Assembly (NCBI RefSeq): GCF_027533645.1
Contig: NZ_JAQAGY010000035.1
Span: forward strand, 1 to 58,026
DNA length: 58,026 bases
Direction: 5' to 3'
Origin: Paenibacillus caseinilyticus
GTDB lineage: Bacteria; Bacillota; Bacilli; Paenibacillales; NBRC-103111
This document shows positions 48,761-56,727 of the stretch, one piece after another. Below the pieces are notes generated by a model. The model searched no databases, had not been told where the DNA came from, and worked only from the letters and a program-made list of their open reading frames with translations. Within the stretch, counting starts at the first letter, position 1. Every line of letters starts with the position of its first letter. A program made the position numbers and the translations under genes.

Positions 48761-49936
48761 GTGCGCCAAACGTTCCTGTCCGCCGCCTTAACCGCTGTCC
48801 TCCTGACCGGTGTCCTTGCATCGGCAGCCGCCGCCCCCCTTGGATCCCAGCCGAATTCCGGCCCTGTGGGAGGCAGCAAAACGCTGGAGAACCCAGGTGC
48901 CGCCGAGCGCTCCGCCGAATCTTCACTCGGGCCTCCAGCGGGCTCAGCCGGCAGCAAGTCTCCCGCTTCCGAAGACGCTGAACAGCGCAACGAGCCGAGT
49001 GGGGCGGGCAGCCCGCTGGACAAGAAGGACCAACCCAAGCTTTCCTTCCCCGTACTTAGCGATATTCATATCCAATCCTGGCATACCCCTTCGCATGAGA
49101 AGTTCACGCAAGCGCTGCAGGACCTGAACCAGATCCGTCCCAAATCCGATACCCTCGTTATCAACGGCGACCTGACGAACGGCATGCCGGCCGACTATGC
49201 CAAGCTCCGCGAACTGCTCGCAGGACTGCCGCATCCCCGCAGCATATTCTATACCATCGGCAATCATGAGTTCTATAAAGCCTGGTTCGACGCTTCCGGC
49301 TACTGGAATCCCCCCGCCTTCCCGAACGGAGAGACCGAGGAAGCGTCCATCGTCCGCTTCCTGGATTTGACCAGAGAGAACAACAAAGTGTATTATGACC
49401 AGATGGTCAAAGGTTATCATTTTATTTTTCTCGGTTCGGAACAATACCGCCAATCCGACCCGGCGAACCTCGAAGACGCCTACCTCTCCCAAGATCAGCT
49501 GAACTGGCTCAAGAAGACGCTCCGCAAAGGAGCCTCGAACGGCAAGCCAATCTTTGTCTTTCTGCACCAGCCCCTGCCGTACACGGTAGCCGGCACCCAT
49601 TTTTGCTGCGTCAACAACCGTGCCATCGTGCAGCATGAAGAGCTCACAGCCATTCTATCCGCCTATCCGCAGGTTGTCTTCTTCTCCGGCCACAGCCACT
49701 GGGAACTGAAGCTCCCCGGGACGATGGTCAGGGAGAAGTTCACCATGGTGAACTCGTCCTCCGTCGTACAGCCATGGACAGATAATGGAAGCGGCGGCGA
49801 AATGCAGACGGCACCGGAAGAGAGCGAAGGTCTGTACGTCGAAGTGTACAAAGACCGCGTCGCCATCAAGGGACGCGACTTCTACCGGCACCGCTGGATC
49901 CCGGAAGCAGACTTCACGATTCCCTTGAAAGACTAG
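48761..49936 (+). CDS. Secreted metallophosphoesterase, first of a tandem pair
   Basis: About 391 residues with a signal peptide (FLSAALTAVLLTGVLASAAAA) and a low-complexity Gly/Ser/Pro linker to about residue 95. Then follows a calcineurin-like phosphoesterase: LSDIHIQSW (Asp-x-His), VINGDLTNG, TIGNHEFYK, FLHQPLPYTV, and FSGHSHWEL for the dimetal site. It contains an unusual THFCCVNNRAIVQHEEL segment shared with the next gene. The substrate is unknown. GTG 48761 is preferred, with AAGGAG 11 bases before; a GTG at 48749 overlaps that site. Confidence 0.87.
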   Translation: MRQTFLSAALTAVLLTGVLASAAAAPLGSQPNSGPVGGSKTLENPGAAERSAESSLGPPAGSAGSKSPASEDAEQRNEPSGAGSPLDKKDQPKLSFPVLSDIHIQSWHTPSHEKFTQALQDLNQIRPKSDTLVINGDLTNGMPADYAKLRELLAGLPHPRSIFYTIGNHEFYKAWFDASGYWNPPAFPNGETEEASIVRFLDLTRENNKVYYDQMVKGYHFIFLGSEQYRQSDPANLEDAYLSQDQLNWLKKTLRKGASNGKPIFVFLHQPLPYTVAGTHFCCVNNRAIVQHEELTAILSAYPQVVFFSGHSHWELKLPGTMVREKFTMVNSSSVVQPWTDNGSGGEMQTAPEESEGLYVEVYKDRVAIKGRDFYRHRWIPEADFTIPLKD

Positions 49937-49964
49937 CAGCGCGGCATTGGATGCAGTATGGGAG

Positions 49965-49994
49965 AGCCGAAGGGAGCGTCGATGCCCTTCGGCT
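49965..49994 (+). terminator. Terminator between the two phosphoesterase genes
   Basis: AGCCGAAGGG pairs with CCCTTCGGCT, followed by TTCTCC. Confidence 0.6.
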
Positions 49995-50180
49995 TTCTCC
50001 ATGACCCCCTGAAGGAAGGACAATCATACTTACCGCAGCAACAACCGGGAGCAGAGGCCATGACCATGCCCAATCCTACTTAGCCGGGCCTTGCCCGCCG
50101 TCCAGCGGATGATTCTGAACCTGCGTGTAAAGGTTATTGGATAGAAGCATCCTAAACTTACATAAGAAGGAGTGATTCCT

Positions 50181-51296
50181 ATGCGACGACGTTTCCACAA
50201 CACCCTGTTATCCCTTTCCCTGCTGCCCGCTCTCATCGCCTCCTCCGCAGCCGCTCCTCTTCTGCATGGGCCCAGCCTGTTTGCCCCTTGGGACGGGAGG
50301 AGCGGAGCCGCCAAGGGGGATGTACGTTCCGTACAAACCCTCTCGGCTTCTACAGGCCCTACGGCTCGGCCTGCGCCTCCGATTCCGCAGGCCGAGCCTA
50401 CCTTTACCTTCGCTGTCCTCAGTGACGTTCATGTCCAATCCTGGCACAAGCCTTCCCACCGGAAGCTGAAGCAGGCGCTCACCGACATCGAGAACATCGA
50501 CGCGGGTACGGATGCACTGGTGCTCAACGGGGATATGACCGAAGGCATGACAGAAGACTACATCAAGCTGCAGGAGCTTCTGCAGGAATCCCCTCTCCCG
50601 GAGACCATATTCACGACCGTAGGCAATCATGAGTACTTCAAAGCCTGGTATACCGGCGGCCGGGAATGGAACGGCGGCGGATTTCCGAACGGAGAGACGG
50701 AGCAGGACTCGCTCTCCAGATTCCTGACTTTTGCAGGCAGAGAACGGGTTTACACCGCCCAGAAATTCCAAGGCTACCAATTCATCTTCCTCGGCTCGGA
50801 ACGTTACCGCCAGTCCGACCCGAATAACGGGGAAGACGCCTACTTGTCCGATGCCCAGCTGAACTGGCTGAAGAGCACACTGAAGGCCGGCAGCGAACCC
50901 GGCAAACCGATCTTCGTCTTCCTGCACCAGCCGCTGCCCTATACGGTATCCGGCACCCACTTCTGCTGCACGAATACCCGCGCCGTGATTCAGCACGAAG
51001 AGCTCAAGAAGATCCTGTCCGCATACCCCCAAGTCATTCTATTCTCCGGGCATACCCACTGGGAGCTGAAGAATCCGCAGACCCTCGTACACGATGCCTT
51101 CACCATGGTGAACTCCTCCGCCGTCATCGAGACATGGAGCGACAATGGGCAAAAAGGGGAGAAAATGAACGGACCTGAGGAAAGCGAAGGTCTCTATGTA
51201 GAGGTTTATCCAGACCGTGTGCAGATCAAAGGGCGGGATTTCTACCGTCACCGCTGGGTGCCGGAGGCTCAGTTCACCGTCACGCCGGAGTCCTAA
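50181..51296 (+). CDS. Secreted metallophosphoesterase, second of a tandem pair
   Basis: A 371-residue close paralogue of the preceding gene, lacking most of its long linker. It has a signal peptide (LLSLSLLPALIASSAAA), then LSDVHVQSWHKPSH, LNGDMTEGM, TVGNHEYFKAW, FLHQPLPYTVSGTHFCC and LFSGHTHWEL. All dimetal ligands are present. The shared QSWH-x-PSH, THFCC and RDFYRHRW segments show a recent duplication. ATG 50181 follows GGAG by eight bases; a GTG at 50172 overlaps the ribosome binding site. It probably acts on a phosphorylated wall or extracellular compound. Confidence 0.87.
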   Translation: MRRRFHNTLLSLSLLPALIASSAAAPLLHGPSLFAPWDGRSGAAKGDVRSVQTLSASTGPTARPAPPIPQAEPTFTFAVLSDVHVQSWHKPSHRKLKQALTDIENIDAGTDALVLNGDMTEGMTEDYIKLQELLQESPLPETIFTTVGNHEYFKAWYTGGREWNGGGFPNGETEQDSLSRFLTFAGRERVYTAQKFQGYQFIFLGSERYRQSDPNNGEDAYLSDAQLNWLKSTLKAGSEPGKPIFVFLHQPLPYTVSGTHFCCTNTRAVIQHEELKKILSAYPQVILFSGHTHWELKNPQTLVHDAFTMVNSSAVIETWSDNGQKGEKMNGPEESEGLYVEVYPDRVQIKGRDFYRHRWVPEAQFTVTPES

Positions 51297-51331
51297 GGCA
51301 GCTGGCCGATTTCCCTCAAGCATCCCAAGTG

Positions 51332-51435
51332 AAGCACCTTCCCTAAGCTTACCCCGCTGCAGAAGCACCTTCCCTAAGCTTACGCCACCGCAGAAGCTCA
51401 TCTGCTGGCGGATGCAAGGGAAGGTGCCTTTTTTG
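51332..51435 (+). terminator. Terminator with duplicated upstream arm
   Basis: AAGCACCTTCCCTAAGCTTAC occurs twice (51332 and 51363, period 31). A single complementary arm GGGAAGGTGCC (51418-51428) is followed by TTTTTTG. Either copy can pair with that arm. Confidence 0.65.
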
Positions 51436-51483
51436 TGCACAGCCGCCGGTATTCCGTGCCTTCAGCGAAATTTCGGTGGACGC

Positions 51484-51533
51484 AAAAACCCCCGGTTCGG
51501 AAGCTCTCGCGAGCTTTCAAACCGGGGGTTTTT
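51484..51533. terminator. Bidirectional terminator of the rplT operon
   Basis: AAAACCCCCGGTT pairs with AACCGGGGGTTTTT, with an inner AGCTC/GAGCT stem. A-runs and T-runs lie on both sides. Confidence 0.92.
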
Positions 51534-51562
51534 ATTTAAGCCTTACACAAGCCTTACCCCAA

Positions 51563-51922
51563 TTAAGCGTTAAGCTTTTGTTTGGCTGTGTCAGCGAAGG
51601 AGTTGAACGCTGCGATGTCGTTAACCGCGAGGTCAGCGAGCATCTTGCGGTTCACTTGAACTTCAGCCAGCTTCAGGCCGTGCATCAGCTTGCTGTAGGA
51701 CAGGCCGTTCTGACGGGCAGCCGCGTTGATCCGTACGATCCACAATCTGCGGAAGTCGCGCTTGTTCCGACGACGGTCACGGTATGCGTAGACCAGGGAT
51801 TTCATAACCTGTTCTTTAGCTGTTTTAAATAATCTATGTTTGGAACCGAAGTAACCTTTTGCAAGTTTCAGAATCTTCTTGCGACGACGGGTGCGGATGA
51901 AACCGCCTTTCACTCTTGCCAT
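51563..51922 (-). CDS. rplT: 50S ribosomal protein L20
   Basis: A 119-residue 23S rRNA-binding protein needed for early 50S assembly. It starts ARVKGGFIRTRRRKKILKLAKGYFGSKHRLFKTAKEQ and continues RRRNKRDFRRLWIVRINAAARQNGLSYS, the standard L20 sequence. In Bacillales L20 also binds the leader of its own operon to promote termination; such a leader is present upstream of infC. ATG 51922 has a GGAGG site. Confidence 0.98.
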   Translation of the reverse strand: MARVKGGFIRTRRRKKILKLAKGYFGSKHRLFKTAKEQVMKSLVYAYRDRRRNKRDFRRLWIVRINAAARQNGLSYSKLMHGLKLAEVQVNRKMLADLAVNDIAAFNSFADTAKQKLNA

Positions 51923-51982
51923 GAAAATCTACCTCCAAAGTGGTCTAAGTATCGAAAACGTACAGACGTAATGCGGTATGAA

Positions 51983-52180
51983 TTAGATGTTGCCGAGCTG
52001 CTGCTTCAGGCGTCTTACATCGCCGGGAGCCATAACCGGGTTCGTGCCCAATACGCGCTTTTGACGGGCGGACTTGCCGGACAACAGATGGTTTTTGTGC
52101 GCTTTATAGCGTTTTACTTTACCGGTACCGGTAATTTTGAAACGGTCTTTCAAGCTGCTGTGAGTCTTCATCTTAGGCAT
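51983..52180 (-). CDS. rpmI: 50S ribosomal protein L35
   Basis: A 65-residue basic ribosomal protein: PKMKTHSSLKDRFKITGTGKVKRYKAHKNHLL, full family length. ATG 52180 is preceded by AAGGAGGAACACCCC; the 17 codons further upstream in frame are leader. Middle gene of infC-rpmI-rplT, 31 bases after infC. Confidence 0.97.
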   Translation of the reverse strand: MPKMKTHSSLKDRFKITGTGKVKRYKAHKNHLLSGKSARQKRVLGTNPVMAPGDVRRLKQQLGNI

Positions 52181-52211
52181 GGGGTGTTCCTCCTTAAAGA
52201 ATAAGTAATTA

Positions 52212-52724
52212 CTACTGTGCTTTCGGAGCAAGAATCATGATCATGCTGCGACCCTCGAGTTTCGGTCTACGCTCAATCACGCAAAGTTCTTCCACTTCGG
52301 CAGCCATGCGTTCCAGGACCTTCTGTCCGATCGAAGCGTGGGCAATCTCACGTCCGCGGAAACGAACCGAGAGTTTCACCTTGTCGCCGTCGGTCAGGAA
52401 CTTCTCGACATTGCGCAGCTTCGTCTGGAAGTCATGTTCATCGATGGTTGCACTCAGACGGATTTCCTTCAGTTCAACGATCTTCTGGTTCTTACGGGCT
52501 TCCTTTTCTTTCTTCTGTGTTTCATAGCGGAACTTCCCGTAGTCCATCACCCGGCATACCGGCGGTTTAGCCGTAGGAGCCACGTTCACCAAGTCCAAAT
52601 TCAAGTCCAGCGCCATTTGAAGCGCCTCGCGAATCGGCATGATGCCGAGCTGCTCTCCGTCCGCGCCAATCATACGAACTTCTCTCGCCCGAATTTCATC
52701 GTTAATCATGTGCTCTGTACTGAT
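52212..52724 (-). CDS. infC: Translation initiation factor IF-3, starting at ATC
   Basis: A 170-residue factor that prevents premature subunit joining and checks start codons. The N-domain has INDEIRAREVRMIGADGEQLG; the middle has PPVCRVMDYGKFRYETQKKEKEARKNQK; the C-domain has LSVRFRGREIAHASIGQKVL. The proposed start is the rare ATC at 52724, nine bases after GGAGG; its residues ISTEHMINDEIRAREV align with the Bacillus IF-3 that starts at ATT. An ATG five codons later (52712 to 52709) lacks a ribosome binding site. Rare starts let IF-3 limit its own synthesis. Confidence 0.93.
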   Translation of the reverse strand: MSTEHMINDEIRAREVRMIGADGEQLGIMPIREALQMALDLNLDLVNVAPTAKPPVCRVMDYGKFRYETQKKEKEARKNQKIVELKEIRLSATIDEHDFQTKLRNVEKFLTDGDKVKLSVRFRGREIAHASIGQKVLERMAAEVEELCVIERRPKLEGRSMIMILAPKAQ

Positions 52725-52750
52725 AACCTGCCACCTCCAAAAGGGATTAT

Positions 52751-52907
52751 AAAAAAAGACGTGGGCGCTTAGTACGCCCACGTCGGTTTGGTTTCAAGTG
52801 ATAGCCATCCAAATAAATCGGACAGACTGTTCAAGTCACTCTAATCATAACCAGCCAACCGGGGTCGGACAGGTGAGAAGCGGGCGCTTCTTCTTTTGCA
52901 CCAAAAT
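52751..52907 (-). ncRNA. L20-type leader of the infC operon with attenuator
   Basis: Between the promoter and infC lies a leader with an early GAAGCGCCCGCTTC hairpin and an intrinsic terminator: GACGTGGGCG / CGCCCACGTC (52784-52758), then seven T. This fits the L20 leader of Bacillales, where L20 binding favours termination. Confidence 0.8.
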
Positions 52908-52937
52908 AATATATCACAAATGCCTAACCCATGTCAA
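52908..52937 (-). promoter_or_regulatory. Promoter of the infC operon
   Basis: TTGACA (52937-52932), 18 bases, TATATT (52913-52908). It begins just seven bases from the stop codon of the upstream glycosyltransferase gene. Confidence 0.8.
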
Positions 52938-52943
52938 CCTGTT

Positions 52944-54179
52944 TTAGGAAGCCTGCTTGCTCTGCATCTCTTCAAGCCGGATGACCCGTGTATGCTCGGT
53001 GTGGCTCCACTGCTTGTTGTTTTGGGTAAAGAACGCATAGAACGTAATCGGCCACCAGGACAGCAGGTACACCGGGAAGGCAAACAGATATTTATACGTT
53101 TTGAGCGGCGCCTTCTCCAAAACCAGGGCAACCACGAACTGAGCGTAAGTAAGAACAGAGAAAATACCGAACGCATAAGGCGCCATCTCATACAGCGAAG
53201 GGAACTTCTCCACATCCGGAATCACCGCGTTGATCCAAAGAACAACCGTGACGATGGAACCGATAAACAAGTTGTAGACGTTGAGCGCATAGACGGCCGT
53301 ATCGATCTTCGCCCAGCTGCCCTCTTTGATCCCTCTCCAGAACAGCGGGAAAAAGTAGCGTCTGGCCACATCGAAATGACCCTGCATCCAGCGAAGGCGC
53401 TGGCGTGCCGAAGCCTTGAAGGTCAGCGGCTTCTCATCGTATACTTTCGCATCGTAATTGAACGTCGGATTAATGCCCCGCATAACGCAGCGCATCGTGA
53501 ACTCCAAGTCCTCGACAAGGCTTGTAGCCCCCCAGCCGATTTCTTTCAGCAGGTTGGTCTCGAAGCACATGCCCGTCCCGCCAAGGTAATTGGCGAGTCC
53601 GAGGTTCGTACGGGGCAGCTGCCACAGGCGGTTGCAGTACCAGTACGTAATCGCGTAAGCCGCCGTGATCCAGGAATCGTGCGGGTTCTTCGTATCGAGA
53701 TAAGCTTGGATGACCTGGGAACCGTTGCACAGGTCATTGTTCATATGCAACAGGTAATCCGGGCTGACGAGGTTATCGGCATCGAACATCACGACCGCGT
53801 CATATTGGCGCGGCATCTTCCAGAGCTCTTTGAGCATCCATTCGATGGCAAAACCTTTGCCCCGCAGCTGCGGATTATGCCGTTCGCAGGCATGCACGCC
53901 GGCATCCCTGGCGATCTGAGCCGTCTGGTCCGAGCAGTTGTCGCAAATGACGAATATATCATAAAGCTCTTTCGGATAGTCGAGATTTTTGAGATTCTCA
54001 ATCAGCGCGCCGACCACCTGCTCTTCGTTATGAGCGGCCACCAATACGGCAAACGACTTTTGCGGAGCGTGTTCGGCCCGGTTTCTGCGGCGATACCAAC
54101 CGAAAAACGTCAGAACCAGCTGATAGGCCCCGATGCAAGCCAGCACAATCTGCAGGCCTAACAGTAAACTGTCTAACAT
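52944..54179 (-). CDS. GT2 membrane glycosyltransferase
   Basis: A 411-residue processive-type glycosyltransferase. One membrane helix is at about 3-25. The GT-A domain has LVAAHNEEQVV, FVICDNCSDQT, the metal site AVVMFDADNLV, the catalytic LVEDLEF and the acceptor motif RQRLRWMQGHFD, like hyaluronan, chitin or poly-GlcNAc synthases. Three to four helices at about 300-400 form the C-terminal pore (LFIGSIVTVVLWINAV, YLFAFPVYLLSWWPI). The product is unknown. AAAGGGGGATG precedes the start. It is upstream of infC but has its own promoter region. Confidence 0.88.
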   Translation of the reverse strand: MLDSLLLGLQIVLACIGAYQLVLTFFGWYRRRNRAEHAPQKSFAVLVAAHNEEQVVGALIENLKNLDYPKELYDIFVICDNCSDQTAQIARDAGVHACERHNPQLRGKGFAIEWMLKELWKMPRQYDAVVMFDADNLVSPDYLLHMNNDLCNGSQVIQAYLDTKNPHDSWITAAYAITYWYCNRLWQLPRTNLGLANYLGGTGMCFETNLLKEIGWGATSLVEDLEFTMRCVMRGINPTFNYDAKVYDEKPLTFKASARQRLRWMQGHFDVARRYFFPLFWRGIKEGSWAKIDTAVYALNVYNLFIGSIVTVVLWINAVIPDVEKFPSLYEMAPYAFGIFSVLTYAQFVVALVLEKAPLKTYKYLFAFPVYLLSWWPITFYAFFTQNNKQWSHTEHTRVIRLEEMQSKQAS

Positions 54180-54536
54180 GCAACATCCCCCTTTTTTTGT
54201 ATGTACCCCTTATGTCTTTTTTGATAGCGCCATAGATCCATTTCGATAGGGAGTCCCCTCTTTACGAGGGTCGCCGAATATGATTTTCCTCTCTTTGCAT
54301 CCATTTGTCAAAACCTACAGGGTGCTCCCTGCCCTCATTACCGCGTCATTTCGCGCAAAAACGGCCGATAATCCCCGCAGAGACTCTGACATCCAGCTTT
54401 TTACGTCTTATTTTCATCGATTTTCAAACTTTTTATAAGCCAGGGCTGGAAAAAACTTTCTGCTTGATCGGCGGAATGACCGGCATCGGCTTACACGCGC
54501 CCAGGTATTCAGGGGAGGCTCCGCTCATTTTTCCGC
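54180..54536. other. Upstream region of the GT2 gene
   Basis: A candidate promoter TTGACA (54311-54306), 17 bases, GAAAAT (54288-54283) lies about 105 bases before the gene. A CCCTCGTAAAGAGGG hairpin follows it. No gene or known riboswitch is recognised. Confidence 0.4.
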
Positions 54537-55709
54537 TCACTTATACGAAACTTTTCTTCCGCGCTCGCGGGCGGTGGAGGAGTCCAATACTTCCTTGTAG
54601 CTCGCAAACAAGCCGTCAAAAACCGCCCCCCACGACTGCGTCAGGCTGTAGGCCCTTCCGCCTTGGGCAAGTTGTGCACTCAGAGAGGGACTTGCGTACA
54701 AACGCTCGACCGCATCGACAAAATCCGCGATGTCCCCCGGGCGGCAAAGCAAGCCTGTGGACCCATGCCTGACGGTATCCTGCACCCCGCCTGCACGCGC
54801 TCCGATCACCGGCGTTCCAGAAGCCATGGCTTCCAGGACGACATTGCCAAAGGTTTCCGTTGCCGAAGGAAACAAAAACACATCCGCCGCGGCATAAAGA
54901 TCACTCAGGGATTGGCCCTCGCGAAAACCGGTGAACGTGATGTTGCACCTGCTGCCGTACTGCTCCCGAAGCGGCTGAAGCAGCGGACCGTCTCCGGCGA
55001 TCACCAGATGCGCCTGGCGCCGGATCGCCTCAGGGAGCGCATCCATCGTGCCGAGAAGTACATCCATACTCTTTTCGACAGCCAATCTCCCCACATAAAG
55101 CATGACGAACTTATGCGGTGGAATGTTGCATGCCCGAAGCACTTCATCCCGGTTCACCAGCGGATGGAACCGCTGTATTTCCACCCCCCGCGACCAGATC
55201 TCGAGTTCTTTCAGCCCCTTGGTGCGCAGATGCTGCAAAGTCGAATGTGACGGCACAAAAATACGGCGGCAGTCTTGGTGGAACCAGAGCATATACTTCC
55301 ATAGCATGGGCTCCATCCACTGCAGCTTGTAATAAGCGAGGTATTGGTCGAAGTGGGTGTGGTAGGAGGCAACCACGGGAATGTGATTGCGTCTCGCGTA
55401 GTGAAGCCCGGCGAGTCCCAGGTTGAAGGGCGTGGCCAGGTGGATCAGATCCGGTGCAAATTCCTTCAAGGATCGCTTGAGATTCAACAGGTTCGGGATC
55501 GCCATCCGGCACTCCGGATACAGAAGGAAGGGGATACTGTAGAACCGTTCCACCATCCATTGGTCCGCTTCCGAAGCCTCGGGCCCTTGAGGAGCGAATA
55601 CCCTGCACTCTACTCCCCTTGATTCCAGATCCTTCACCCAGCGGCCAAGCGTCTTCGCCACACCGTTCACATCCGGCACAAACGTATCTGTAAACAGGGC
55701 TACTCTCAT
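54537..55709 (-). CDS. GT4-family glycosyltransferase
   Basis: A 390-residue GT-B retaining glycosyltransferase of the MgtA/PimB type. The N-domain has RVALFTDTFVPDVNGVAKTLGRWVK, LIHLATPFNLGLAGL and ASYHTHFDQYLAYY. The C-domain has MLYVGRLAVEKSMDVLL, the donor site PSATETFGNVVLEAMASGTPVIG, and GLLCRPGDIADFV. Such enzymes often glycosylate diacylglycerol or related lipids. ATG 55709 follows GTAGGAGGTTAATC; the longer upstream frame to 55964 has no ribosome binding site. Divergent from the PAP2 gene and near a GT28 lipid glycosyltransferase. Confidence 0.9.
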   Translation of the reverse strand: MRVALFTDTFVPDVNGVAKTLGRWVKDLESRGVECRVFAPQGPEASEADQWMVERFYSIPFLLYPECRMAIPNLLNLKRSLKEFAPDLIHLATPFNLGLAGLHYARRNHIPVVASYHTHFDQYLAYYKLQWMEPMLWKYMLWFHQDCRRIFVPSHSTLQHLRTKGLKELEIWSRGVEIQRFHPLVNRDEVLRACNIPPHKFVMLYVGRLAVEKSMDVLLGTMDALPEAIRRQAHLVIAGDGPLLQPLREQYGSRCNITFTGFREGQSLSDLYAAADVFLFPSATETFGNVVLEAMASGTPVIGARAGGVQDTVRHGSTGLLCRPGDIADFVDAVERLYASPSLSAQLAQGGRAYSLTQSWGAVFDGLFASYKEVLDSSTARERGRKVSYK

Positions 55710-56136
55710 GATTAACCTCCTACAAGTTTTGTTGAAACACCTCAAATTTGATGAGATTGTGAACAAAACCGCATGGGAAGATGATTTCGCAGTAGCAGGC
55801 ATGCCCAGGAGCCTGATCGGGCATCGGAAGAGATGGGTGCTTCGGGGTGCGGGCTTTGCGTTAATGAAACATATGGACACTTTATTGCGTAATAAACTGG
55901 AGAGGATCGGGCCGAGTGAAACCGCTCTCTCTATATTAATGAAGCGAACGAACCCTGCTTTCATCCGGATTCTTTGCCATCGTAACGGAGCACTGTTAAG
56001 AGAACATCAAGGCTGCGTTAATTTTGGGCTTCGCCTTGTTTCATATCCTGTTGATACTCCAATAACAAAAAGGATGTACAATGAATGTATATGAATGCTT
56101 AGGAGAGCTTATCCCACTTTCGAGGAGGGTTATGAA
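55710..56136. other. Divergent intergenic region
   Basis: About 430 bases between the GT4 and PAP2 genes. An open plus-strand frame (55708-56094) overlaps the GT4 start and shows no family features, so I do not call it. A TACAAT near 56077 could be a -10 for PAP2, but its -35 spacing is poor. Confidence 0.35.
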
Positions 56137-56664
56137 ATGGGCCGAGTGGTTTCGTGGCTGGTGCAGCATGAAAGGAAGATGTTTAGCTTTGTAAACCGCC
56201 GGATGCAGCATCGGATGCTGGATCTTTTCTTTAACGGCATTACCCATCTGGGGGGCGCGACGGCGATGATCTTTATTGCGCTGAGCGTGGCGTTATTCGG
56301 GAGAGGGTCGTGGAAGCTTGCGGGGCTCGAGAGCTGCATAGCCTTGGCCGTCAGCCATATCCCGGTGGCGGTCATCAAGAAGAAATACCCGCGTCTTCGT
56401 CCTTATCTTGTTCTCCCCGACACGATCACATACAAGAATCCGCTGAAAGATCATTCCTTTCCTTCGGGCCATACGACGGCGGTCTTCTCCGTTACCGTCC
56501 CGCTGATGCTCATGTCTCCTTGGTGCGCCGCAGCCTTGCTTCCGGCCGCCATACTCGTCGGAATCTCCCGCATCTATCTGGGGCTGCACTATCCATCGGA
56601 TTGTCTGGTTGGATCGGTGATCGGGACCGGCGCGGCGCTTGCGGCTGCTTCCATCATCGGATAG
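56137..56664 (+). CDS. PAP2-family membrane phosphatase
   Basis: A 175-residue integral membrane lipid phosphatase (phosphatidic acid or undecaprenyl pyrophosphate type). All three catalytic motifs are present: KKKYPRLRPY, PSGHTTAVF, and SRIYLGLHYPSDCLVGS (second catalytic His). Hydrophobic helices flank each motif. ATG 56137 follows GGAGGG by seven bases; 14 codons upstream are not needed. The following GT28 gene starts 63 bases later, so both may supply or process diacylglycerol lipids. Confidence 0.9.
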   Translation: MGRVVSWLVQHERKMFSFVNRRMQHRMLDLFFNGITHLGGATAMIFIALSVALFGRGSWKLAGLESCIALAVSHIPVAVIKKKYPRLRPYLVLPDTITYKNPLKDHSFPSGHTTAVFSVTVPLMLMSPWCAAALLPAAILVGISRIYLGLHYPSDCLVGSVIGTGAALAAASIIG

Positions 56665-56727
56665 ATCACGTGCTGCCGCGCCGCTTCCAGAACCAAGGTA
56701 TGACTACAATGGTACGAGGTATGGTGA

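Noticed and set aside
54180..54480. c-di-GMP or other riboswitch before the GT2 gene
   Set aside because: I looked for the conserved cores of common riboswitches and found none; only a short hairpin is present.
55708..56094. 128-residue plus-strand frame between the GT4 and PAP2 genes
   Set aside because: It starts within the GT4 ribosome binding region, has no Shine-Dalgarno and no family pattern.
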